Below, one piece after another: positions 1-4,626 of a stretch of DNA of 6,701 bases; the first letter of the stretch is position 1; each line of letters begins with the position of its first letter. The position numbers and the translations under genes were made by a program. The notes under the pieces were generated by a model, which searched no databases, was not told where the DNA came from, and saw only the letters and a list, made by a program, of their open reading frames with translations. The stretch lies in assembly GCA_031284065.1 (NCBI GenBank), contig JAITAP010000088.1:1-6701 (forward strand), read 5' to 3'. The DNA comes from Prevotellaceae bacterium (GTDB lineage: Bacteria; Bacteroidota; Bacteroidia; Bacteroidales; UBA932).

Positions 1-238
1 CGTAGAAGTTCGTTGGGAATTAAAAAAAATTGGATTGCGCCCATGCCCGCCATTCCGTCCGGAGTACGCGGGGCATGAGCGTCCGGAGCGGAGAAATCTC
101 CCGCCACAGCGCGCCCAAAAGTTGGGCGGCTTGGCGGGAGATTGGCTGCGCCGAACTCCGCTTCGCTCCGGTTCCTCGCTGCGCTCGGAATGACGGCAAA
201 AGCGGAATGGCAGAGATAGCGGCGAAAGGCCATCTTTC
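1..238. other. Gene-free left edge with short GC-rich repeats
   Basis: I see no credible gene here. Open frames across it are low-complexity, Arg/Ala-rich and match no family I know. The stretch contains a repeated CGTCCGGAG (56-64 and 80-88), an inverted pair CATGCCC (42-48) / GGGCATG (71-77), the strong hairpin at 95-143 listed separately, and a small hairpin CGAAAG (223-228) / CTTTCG (234-239). The GC-rich run around 155-195 (CTCCGCTTCGCTCCGG followed by CTCGCTGCGCTCGG) has the look of dispersed intergenic repeats. Function unknown. Confidence 0.6.
95..143. repeat. 49-base imperfect palindrome (22-bp hairpin)
   Basis: The outer arms AATCTCCCGCCA (95-106) and TGGCGGGAGATT (132-143) are perfectly complementary over 12 bp. 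Inside them AGC (108-110) pairs with GCT (129-131), and CGCCCAA (112-118) pairs with TTGGGCG (122-128) around an AAG loop. Only C107 and G111 are unpaired. It could be a REP-like element or an RNA hairpin. No T-run follows on either strand, so a simple intrinsic terminator is unlikely. Confidence 0.75.
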
Positions 239-322
239 GTCTTTGCAAACGACTTTGTTGCAACGAATAATAACTCATGTTATGCAGGTTTATAATTTTT
301 GATTAATTACAATTGTCCTCGC

Positions 323-483
323 TTCCCCGTAGGGGAATAATATCAATAGAAAATGGCTACCCTTTCTCGCCAATAGCCCGTAGGGCTTTAATAGCATCGT
401 CATTTTCTATTAATCCCCTACGGGGAATCGGGAAGGGATGGTACCCCCGTTTTTCTATTGATATTATTCCCCTACGGGGAATA
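323..483. repeat. Nested-hairpin module 1
   Basis: Bases 323-353 and 451-481 are a perfect 31-bp inverted repeat, and each arm contains its own small hairpin. In order the module holds TTCCCC-GTA-GGGGAA (323-337), a linker ending in TAGAAAA, AGCCC-GTA-GGGCT (375-387), TCCCC-TAC-GGGGA (414-426), the complementary linker starting TTTTCTA (451), and TATTCCCC-TAC-GGGGAATA (465-483). The first two hairpins carry the GTA loop on the plus strand and the last two on the minus strand, giving mirror symmetry. Bases 404-428 are a shortened version of the right arm. The layout and part of the backbone recur in module 2 (625-788). Function unknown. Confidence 0.8.
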
Positions 484-490
484 GGAGCCG

Positions 491-616
491 GTTTGCCGCT
501 ACGCCATTGGCGCGGGGGTTTGCCGATACGCCATTGGTGCGGAGGCGGGGGCGGTTCGCAAACCGCCCGTACGCTACCCGTACGCCGCCGCACGTCGCGT
601 GTCGCACGTCGCGTGT
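491..616. repeat. GC-rich minisatellite cluster
   Basis: Between the two modules lie several short tandem duplications. A 27-bp unit occurs at 491-517 and 518-544, both containing TACGCCATTGG. A hairpin with arms GGGCGGTT (549-556) and AACCGCCC (561-568) follows. CCCGTACG occurs at 566-573 and 577-584. A 14-bp unit CGCACGTCGCGTGT is repeated exactly at 589-602 and 603-616. Translated frames here are Arg-rich and low-complexity, so I do not call a gene. Confidence 0.7.
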
Positions 617-624
617 TTGCGTCT

Positions 625-788
625 TTCATTCCGTAGGAATGAATCGCTCGGTAGAAAAGGGCAACGTTCGCGGCGCAACACATTCCGGTAGGAATGTATC
701 CAAAAATATTTTGGAGACATTCCTACGGAATGTCGGGATTGGTGGCAGGGATGCTTTTCTACCGAGCGTTCCATCCCTAACGGGATGG
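625..788. repeat. Nested-hairpin module 2
   Basis: In order this holds TTCATTCC-GTA-GGAATGAA (625-643), a 15-bp arm CGCTCGGTAGAAAAG (645-659), ACATTCC-GGTA-GGAATGT (680-697), a central palindrome TCCAAAA-ATA-TTTTGGA (699-715), GACATTCC-TAC-GGAATGTC (716-734), the exact inverse arm CTTTTCTACCGAGCG (754-768), and CCATCCC-TAAC-GGGATGG (771-788). Size (164 bp) and element order match module 1 (161 bp). The sequence after the first hairpin is related: TAGAAAATGGCTAC at 347-360 against TAGAAAAGGGCAAC at 652-665, 12 of 14 identical. The arms themselves differ from module 1. Confidence 0.8.
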
Positions 789-823
789 CGTTTGAGAGTT
801 GAGAATTGTTGCTTGCGTCAAGC

Positions 824-910
824 AAGTCCCTGCGGGACTTACACGATGTCAGCCAATTCAGAATTCAAAATTTTTCCTCAAGCTCTCGTTGCAACAAAGT
901 CTTTGCAAAC
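824..910 (-). repeat. Dispersed repeat, copy A (matches 4286-4374 inverted)
   Basis: Read on the minus strand, this is TTTGCAAA, then GACTTTGTTGCAACGAGAGC, an AT-rich piece with TTTTGAATTCTGAATT, then GGCTGACATCG, ending in the hairpin AAGTCCC-GCA-GGGACTT. The same order occurs on the plus strand at 4286-4374. A second hairpin, TTGCTTG (809-815) / CAAGCAA (819-825), abuts the distal end. The GTTGCAAC end points toward the maturase gene that starts 121 bases further on. It may be a mobile repeat or a shared upstream regulatory block. Confidence 0.65.
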
Positions 911-919
911 TCCTAATCA

Positions 920-929
920 CCCCCCCCCC
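920..929. repeat. Homopolymeric C10 tract
   Basis: Ten consecutive C residues lie about 65 bases upstream of the likely -7 element of the maturase promoter. Tracts of this length are prone to slipped-strand length changes. Here the tract is outside any coding region, so an effect could only be on promoter geometry or upstream binding. Phase variation is inference. Confidence 0.5.
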
Positions 930-938
930 ATTTGCTCT

Positions 939-969
939 GCAAAAATACCATCTTTATGGTATATTTTGC
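939..969. promoter_or_regulatory. Hairpin upstream of the maturase promoter
   Basis: GCAAAA (939-944) and ATACCA (945-950) pair with TGGTAT (957-962) and TTTTGC (964-969), with A963 bulged and a six-base loop TCTTTA. The 12-bp stem lies just 5' of the likely promoter, so it could be an operator, or the end of an upstream transcript because a T-run lies within its 3' arm. Neither role is shown by the sequence alone. Confidence 0.35.
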
Positions 970-973
970 GCGG

Positions 974-1002
974 GTTGTTTTGGTAAAAAATTGCTTACTT
1001 TG
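974..1002 (+). promoter_or_regulatory. Likely promoter of the maturase gene
   Basis: TTACTTTG at 995-1002 resembles the Bacteroidota -7 element TAnnTTTG and is followed by CA at the expected start region. The upstream element is weak: GTTG at 974-977 gives a 17-base spacer, shorter than the usual 19-21. The implied 5' leader is only about 20-25 bases before the ATG at 1032, with no Shine-Dalgarno sequence, as is common in this phylum. Confidence 0.45.
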
Positions 1003-1031
1003 CACTAAATTTCTTCAAAAACAATTTTTCG

Positions 1032-2339
1032 ATGCCCTACAAGCCCGCCATTACGTATGCCGACGCCCTCAGGTACAGCGCTCCGGCAAATTTTTCCACT
1101 ATGGTCAAGCCGGTTGGCTCAACGTGCAACCTTGCCTGCCGCTACTGCTACTATCTGGATAAAGCCGAGCTCTACAGCCGCCGTCCGGCAAAAATGGCTC
1201 CCGAGCTGCTGGAGCGCTACGTAGAGCGCTACATAGCGTCCTGCTCCTCGCCGGTGGTAACCTTTGTGTGGCATGGCGGCGAACCGCTGTTGGCAGGGTT
1301 GGACTACTTTCGCCTCGCCATGAAGCTGCAACGGCAGTACGCAGGCGGCAAAAAAATCGAAAATGCGCTGCAAACCAACGGGCAGCTGGTAACGCCGGAG
1401 TGGTGCAAGTTTTTTAGAGCGCACAATTTTTTGGTTGGCATTTCCATCGACGGGCCGCAGGATATTCACGACGCTTACCGCTGCACGCACAGCGGCAGAC
1501 CTTCGTTCAACAAGGTAATGCAGGCCGTAGAGCTGATGTCGCGCCTGCGGGTGGAGTACAACACGCTGAGCGTGGTCAGCAACCTGAGCGAGGGGCGCGG
1601 CGCTAAGGTTTACCGGTTTTTGAAATCCATCGGGAGCCGGTTTATGCAGTTCCTGCCTGCGCTGGAGCACACCGTCAGCGTTGGCGACGGTCGCCGCGAG
1701 GCAATTGTTGCGCCGGGCACGGAAAATTCGCACCTTGCGCCGTGGAGCGTTTCCGCCAAAGGGTTTGGGGAGTTTATGCGCGACGTTTTCGACGAGTGGG
1801 TGCTCTCCGACGTGGGCAGCTACTACGTGCAGCTGTTTGACGTGGCGCTGGCGCAGTGGGCCGGCGTGTCGCCCGGGCTATGCTCGTTTGCCGAAACCTG
1901 CGGAAACGCGCTGGCGGTGGAGCACAACGGCGACGTGTACTCGTGCGACCACTTTGTTTACCCCGAGCACAAGCTCGGCAACCTGATACAAGACGATTTT
2001 CCGGCAATGCTGGCGTCGCAGCAGCAGTTTAGGTTTGGCGTGGATAAGCGCAACGGACTTCCGCGCGAGTGCCTCCGCTGCGGCTACTACTTTGCCTGCC
2101 GCGGCGAGTGCCCCAAGCACAGGTTTGAGCTTAGCGTTGACGGCGAAAAAAATAAAAATGCGCTGTGCGAGGGGTACAGGCTGTTCTTTGCCCACGTAGA
2201 GCCCTACATGAAGTACATGGCTGAGTTGCTATCGCGGGAGCAGGCTCCGTCGCTCGTTATGCGCTGGGCGCAAGCGCGAGCGGATGAGATTCGCAGGTCG
2301 AACGGCAGGACAAGCCAATCGCCCGAAGCTGCAAAATGA
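1032..2339 (+). CDS. Anaerobic sulfatase-maturase-like radical SAM/SPASM enzyme
   Basis: A 435-residue radical-SAM enzyme of the anaerobic sulfatase-maturating (anSME/ChuR) family. These cytosolic enzymes use S-adenosylmethionine and three 4Fe-4S clusters to oxidise a Cys or Ser of a sulfatase to formylglycine. The N-terminus has the family opening FSTMVKPVGS followed by the radical-SAM triad C32-x3-C36-x2-C39, with an aromatic after each of the last two Cys. WHGGEPLLAG near residues 84-93 is the SAM-binding GGEP region, and ISIDGPQDIHDAYR is a family hallmark. The C-terminal SPASM-type auxiliary-cluster domain has C284, C290, C305, C347, C350, C356, C360 and C379. As I recall the Clostridium perfringens enzyme, the spacing is the same except for one extra residue before the last Cys. 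D306 directly after C305 corresponds to its proposed catalytic Asp. Cluster ligands therefore look complete. ATG 1032 fits the usual family N-terminus. No sulfatase is adjacent, so the substrate is encoded elsewhere or is another peptide. It converges with the next gene across 41 bases. Confidence 0.93.
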   Translation: MPYKPAITYADALRYSAPANFSTMVKPVGSTCNLACRYCYYLDKAELYSRRPAKMAPELLERYVERYIASCSSPVVTFVWHGGEPLLAGLDYFRLAMKLQRQYAGGKKIENALQTNGQLVTPEWCKFFRAHNFLVGISIDGPQDIHDAYRCTHSGRPSFNKVMQAVELMSRLRVEYNTLSVVSNLSEGRGAKVYRFLKSIGSRFMQFLPALEHTVSVGDGRREAIVAPGTENSHLAPWSVSAKGFGEFMRDVFDEWVLSDVGSYYVQLFDVALAQWAGVSPGLCSFAETCGNALAVEHNGDVYSCDHFVYPEHKLGNLIQDDFPAMLASQQQFRFGVDKRNGLPRECLRCGYYFACRGECPKHRFELSVDGEKNKNALCEGYRLFFAHVEPYMKYMAELLSREQAPSLVMRWAQARADEIRRSNGRTSQSPEAAK

Positions 2340-2380
2340 TACGCAATACAATTGGGCTTGGTGAAAGGCGCAAAGCCGTA

Positions 2381-3358
2381 TCAGGGCTTACCCCCTTTCA
2401 ACCGGCGCTCAAGAGTTTTGATGATTTGTCGGCTTTCCTCCAAGTCTTTTTTCAGAGTTTCCGTACTTTCCTCCAAAACCTTGTCTTTTTCCGCCAACGC
2501 CTTGTTTTTTTCCGCCAACGCCTTGTCTTTCTCCGCCAAAACCTTGTCTTTCTCCGCCAACGCCTTATCTTTTTCCGCCAGCGCCTTGTCTTTTTCCGCC
2601 ATCTGCATTTGCGCCTGACGCTCTTGCAGGCGAAATGCCTCCAGCAAAAAATCTTCGGCCTCCATGTTCGCCTGCATGTCGTAGGTGGAAGCCGCCTGCT
2701 GCAACCGGCGAACGATGCTCCGGTACTGCGGGGGAACTTCCTCCTCGCGAACGTTCAGGATGTAGCGGGTCGTACAGTTGCTTTGGTCAAAAATGCTCAG
2801 CATTTTCTCAAGGTCGTTGCGGCGACGCTTCGGCAGCTCCGGCACCTGCACTATCCACGAGCGGTGGTGAAGGCTCTTGATGAACTGCGCGTCGAAGCCC
2901 GTGAGGGGCTTGCTCGTTGCGCGGTCTTTCACCTCAGGGCTAACCTCGAGCACCGGTATGCCGGGCGCCTTCAGGCCGTCCCCGAGCACGAATATGCAAT
3001 AAATCTGCATGGCCGCCAGCTTGCCGTCCGTGCCCACGTAGCTGTTTTCCGAGCTCTGGTACTGCTTGCCGAGATACTGCCGAAACCGCATGATGTCGGT
3101 GGAGATATTCGCTTTCTGCACTTCTACCATCACGCTGCGTCGCTCTCCGGCGTTCGTAACAATCCGCGCAACAAAGTCCAAGCGGCACACGGTGGACGTT
3201 TGCTGCCGAACCGCTATCTTGGAAACGTACTCCTGCGGCGCAAAATGGAGCTCTTCCACCTGCTCGTCGATGATGGCGGAGATGAATTTTTTGGCAACCT
3301 TGTTGTCCTCCATCATGTACTTGAAGACAACATCGTAAAGGGGATTGGCGATTAACAT
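2381..3358 (-). CDS. Rpn-like PD-(D/E)XK nuclease family protein with coiled-coil tail
   Basis: A 325-residue protein of the Rpn / PDDEXK_2 family, annotated as 'PD-(D/E)XK nuclease family transposase' or recombination-promoting nuclease. The opening NPLYDVVFKYMMEDNKVAKK is the family signature. The nuclease core is visible as D61 in CRLDFVARI and E79-x-Q81-K82 in VMVEVQKANI, in the usual order and spacing. Family members cut DNA and are linked to recombination or phage defence; no partner gene is seen here. After about residue 215 the protein becomes helical. Residues 254-295 are six heptads of the AEKDKAL type, followed by more charged helix (LEESTETLKKDLEESRQIIKTLERRL), predicting a long coiled coil for oligomerisation. 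Such variable heptad tails are common in Bacteroidota Rpn proteins. The gene has its own strong promoter at 3429-3459 and converges on the maturase gene. It is intact, so an active enzyme is plausible but unproven. Confidence 0.9.
   Translation of the reverse strand: MLIANPLYDVVFKYMMEDNKVAKKFISAIIDEQVEELHFAPQEYVSKIAVRQQTSTVCRLDFVARIVTNAGERRSVMVEVQKANISTDIMRFRQYLGKQYQSSENSYVGTDGKLAAMQIYCIFVLGDGLKAPGIPVLEVSPEVKDRATSKPLTGFDAQFIKSLHHRSWIVQVPELPKRRRNDLEKMLSIFDQSNCTTRYILNVREEEVPPQYRSIVRRLQQAASTYDMQANMEAEDFLLEAFRLQERQAQMQMAEKDKALAEKDKALAEKDKVLAEKDKALAEKNKALAEKDKVLEESTETLKKDLEESRQIIKTLERRLKGGKP
2475..2600 (-). repeat. Six 21-bp tandem repeats encoding coiled-coil heptads
   Basis: Six adjacent 21-bp units (2475-2495, 2496-2516, 2517-2537, 2538-2558, 2559-2579, 2580-2600) share the plus-strand core CCTTGTCTTT.TCCGCC with few changes. 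They encode residues 254-295 of the Rpn-like protein as AEKDKAL, AEKDKAL, AEKDKVL, AEKDKAL, AEKNKAL and AEKDKVL. Because each unit is exactly seven codons, gain or loss of units changes coiled-coil length without a frameshift. Confidence 0.92.
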
Positions 3359-3410
3359 AACACAAAAATTTATGAATTTACGGCAGCTACTTGAGCGTCT
3401 TCTATAAATC

Positions 3411-3425
3411 TCCGGATTTTCCGGA
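3411..3425. promoter_or_regulatory. Twin TCCGGA palindromes at the predicted transcription start
   Basis: TCCGGA (3411-3416), TTT, TCCGGA (3420-3425). Each six-mer is its own palindrome and together they form an inverted repeat. On the minus strand they begin four bases after the -7 element of the Rpn-like gene, over the expected transcription start. That is where a repressor site could sit, but no regulator is identifiable. Confidence 0.35.
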
Positions 3426-3428
3426 TTT

Positions 3429-3459
3429 CAAAGATAAGCAATTCAGCTGAAATTACAAA
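3429..3459 (-). promoter_or_regulatory. Bacteroidota-type promoter of the Rpn-like gene
   Basis: On the minus strand, TTTG (3459-3456), a 19-base spacer, then TATCTTTG (3436-3429) matches the Bacteroidota primary-sigma consensus TTTG-N19-21-TAnnTTTG exactly. The start should fall near 3422, giving a leader of about 64 bases before the ATG at 3358. This suggests the Rpn-like gene is transcribed independently of the upstream beta-barrel gene. The other bases of 3359-3516 show nothing further. Confidence 0.75.
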
Positions 3460-3516
3460 TCCGTCTTCGGCTCGCCGCGCTTTTTCCTTGCGTAGCGTCC
3501 GCATTTCGTAAAAACG

Positions 3517-4257
3517 TCAAAAATGGTAGCCAAAGGCTATGTTTGAGTACACGTTGTACATGGAAAAGCTGATGCCGGTAAAGTTTTTTGCAAAAATGGT
3601 GTGCAGCCCCCAGTTGAGGTCAAGCGAAACCACCAAGTGGCGGAAAGCGTTCCACTCCACGCCCCCGAGCAGGCCAAAATCGTGCTTGCTCAGCTCGCTC
3701 GAAAATTCGTAGTACGAGGGCTCTGTCATCTCCATGTTGCTTTCAAATCCGGGGCTGCCGTGCCTGAAATGCCCCGCGTAGGCCGCTCCGGTAAACGAAG
3801 GGTCGAGCAGGTAGGCGTAGTAGCCGCCCAGCCGCGCGTTGAGCGACGCCGACAGGCGGTAGTGCAGCGCAAGAGGGATGTTGAGGTAGCCGTTTTTTAC
3901 CTTCGTCTCCACCTCGCCGGTGAACAAGCCCGATATTTCTCCCTCTTCCGTGCGCAGGCGCATGGCGTACTCCTTTACGCGCGCAACGGTGGTCATGCCC
4001 TTGTTCTCAAACCGTATGCCGGACGAAATGCCCCACCGCTCCCCAAACCAGCGCACCACGTCGGCTTCCATGCTGAGCGAAATCAGCGGGTTGAACGACT
4101 TAATTTCCCGTATCTGCGCCGGAATACCCATAGGGGCTGTGCCGCCAATGTTTACGCCTGCCTTTACCTTAAAATCAAAATCGCCCCACGAGCGCTCCTG
4201 CGAAAAACCGCTTAGCCCGAGCAAAAAGAGGAGCAAAAATAAATATGCGTGCTTCAT
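3517..4257 (-). CDS. Outer-membrane beta-barrel protein (PorT-like family)
   Basis: A 246-residue secreted protein. It begins MKHAYLFLLLFLLGLSGFSQ, a clear signal peptide with likely cleavage near FSQ. The mature part has the family features: an opening strand FKVKAGVNIGGTAPM, the block RWGISSGIRFENKGMTT, alternating polar/hydrophobic strands such as YLNIPLALHYRLS and LNARLGGYYAYLL, and a final strand YSNIAFGYHF ending in Phe, the usual beta-barrel assembly signal. This fits an eight-stranded outer-membrane barrel of the Bacteroidota 'porin family / PorT' group. The specific job is unknown; some relatives support type IX secretion, many have no assigned role. I chose ATG 4257 because the in-frame ATG at 4308 adds 17 residues (CSRCNKSFSTQKKYII) that would bury the signal peptide. 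No clear TAnnTTTG promoter is seen upstream; the dispersed repeat at 4286-4374 fills that space. The Rpn-like gene follows 158 bases downstream on the same strand. Confidence 0.88.
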   Translation of the reverse strand: MKHAYLFLLLFLLGLSGFSQERSWGDFDFKVKAGVNIGGTAPMGIPAQIREIKSFNPLISLSMEADVVRWFGERWGISSGIRFENKGMTTVARVKEYAMRLRTEEGEISGLFTGEVETKVKNGYLNIPLALHYRLSASLNARLGGYYAYLLDPSFTGAAYAGHFRHGSPGFESNMEMTEPSYYEFSSELSKHDFGLLGGVEWNAFRHLVVSLDLNWGLHTIFAKNFTGISFSMYNVYSNIAFGYHF

Positions 4258-4285
4258 GATTATATACTTTTTTTGGGTTGAAAAT

Positions 4286-4374
4286 GACTTGTTGCAACGA
4301 GAGCACATTATAAAATTTTGAATTCTGAATTCTGAATTTTGAATTGGCTGATGTCGGGCAAGTCCCGCAGGGAC
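4286..4374 (+). repeat. Dispersed repeat, copy B
   Basis: This is the plus-strand counterpart of 824-910: GACTTGTTGCAACGAGAGC (one T shorter than copy A), an AT-rich part in which GAATTCT is duplicated, GAATTGGCTGATGTCG, then the hairpin GTCCC-GCA-GGGAC (4362-4374). Copy B lies 28 bases upstream of the start of the minus-strand beta-barrel gene, with the GTTGCAAC end nearest the gene, as copy A does for the maturase. The TTTGCAAA end seen in copy A is missing here. Confidence 0.65.
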
Positions 4375-4521
4375 GACACTTGATTAACCGTAGGCTAAAG
4401 CCTACGGTCAGCAATAGCCTCCGCCTCTTAAGTCCCGCAGGGACGGCACTTGATTAACCGTAGGCTTTAGCCTACGGTTGTGACACGGACGGCCGTCCAT
4501 AGTCCCGCAGGGACGGCACTT
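4361..4521 (+). repeat. 70-bp-period hairpin array (two full units and a partial one)
   Basis: Units start at 4361, 4431 and 4501, an exact 70-bp period. Each begins AGTCCCGCAGGGACG. Units 1 and 2 continue with CACTTGATTA and a 22-base palindrome (4387-4408 and 4457-4478) with arms ACCGTAGGCT / AGCCTACGGT. The two-base centre is AA in unit 1 and TT in unit 2, so each palindrome reads as the other's complement. The remaining 21-22 bases between repeats are unrelated (4409-4430 against 4479-4500); the second contains a 12-bp palindrome GGACGGCCGTCC (4487-4498). Unit 3 stops after CACTTTT. Confidence 0.85.
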
Positions 4522-4626
4522 TTATATCGTAATAAATTGATTGTCAAATAAATAAAAAGCATGACCGAGTTTTAGTCGGTCAATTAGCGATTTCTAATTG
4601 TATTCTTAACTATTAACCAATTAATT
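4522..4626 (+). other. AT-rich leader of the protease gene with a small hairpin
   Basis: This AT-rich stretch should contain the protease promoter, but I find no good TAnnTTTG element. TGACCGA (4562-4568) and TCGGTCA (4576-4582) form a perfect 7-bp inverted repeat with a 7-base spacer. It has no T-run after it, so it is more likely an operator or RNA hairpin than a terminator. No Shine-Dalgarno sequence precedes the ATG at 4627. Confidence 0.4.

Larger units (their letters stand above)
239..910. mobile_element. Candidate non-autonomous element bounded by inverted ends, filled with hairpins
   Basis: The left boundary reads GTCTTTGCAAAC (239-250) followed by GACTTTGTTGCAACGA (251-266). The right boundary reads TCGTTGCAACAAAGTC (886-901), overlapping a second GTCTTTGCAAAC (899-910). 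The 16-mers are exact inverted copies. The 12-mer is an exact direct copy, although it is itself nearly palindromic (TTTGCAAA core). Taken together, 242-266 and 886-909 match as inverted ends with a single one-base indel. The roughly 670 bp enclosed carry two nested-hairpin modules, a minisatellite and no convincing coding sequence. This resembles a MITE-like or REP-like cassette, but no transposase or recombinase lies in the window. The ends could instead be two insertions of a smaller repeat facing each other. Confidence 0.4.

Noticed and set aside
625..788. Integron attC site or IS end
   Set aside because: There is palindromic architecture but no recognisable attC core sites, integrase or transposase, and the same layout recurs at 323-483.
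30..1008. Several plus- and minus-strand open frames of 69-159 codons across the hairpin field
   Set aside because: They run through palindromes and minisatellites, are Arg-rich and low-complexity, overlap each other in several frames and match no family I know.
1119..1733. A 204-codon minus-strand open frame inside the maturase gene
   Set aside because: It lies opposite strongly conserved radical-SAM coding sequence and has no domain features of its own.
2373..2389. Terminator between the convergent maturase and Rpn-like genes (AAGCC / GGCTT)
   Set aside because: The stem is only 5 bp, has no T-run on either strand and overlaps the end of the Rpn-like coding sequence.
2336..3355. A 339-codon plus-strand open frame opposite the Rpn-like gene
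   Set aside because: It is slightly longer than the Rpn-like gene but has no recognisable motif. The minus strand carries the Rpn signature, nuclease motif and a consensus promoter.
3517..4308. A longer version of the beta-barrel protein starting at 4308
   Set aside because: The extra 17 residues would put a charged, Cys-containing stretch in front of the signal peptide; ATG 4257 is better.
4361..4521. CRISPR array
   Set aside because: There are only two full units, the repeat (about 49 bp) is longer than the spacer (about 21 bp), the repeat holds two separate palindromes, and no cas gene is nearby.
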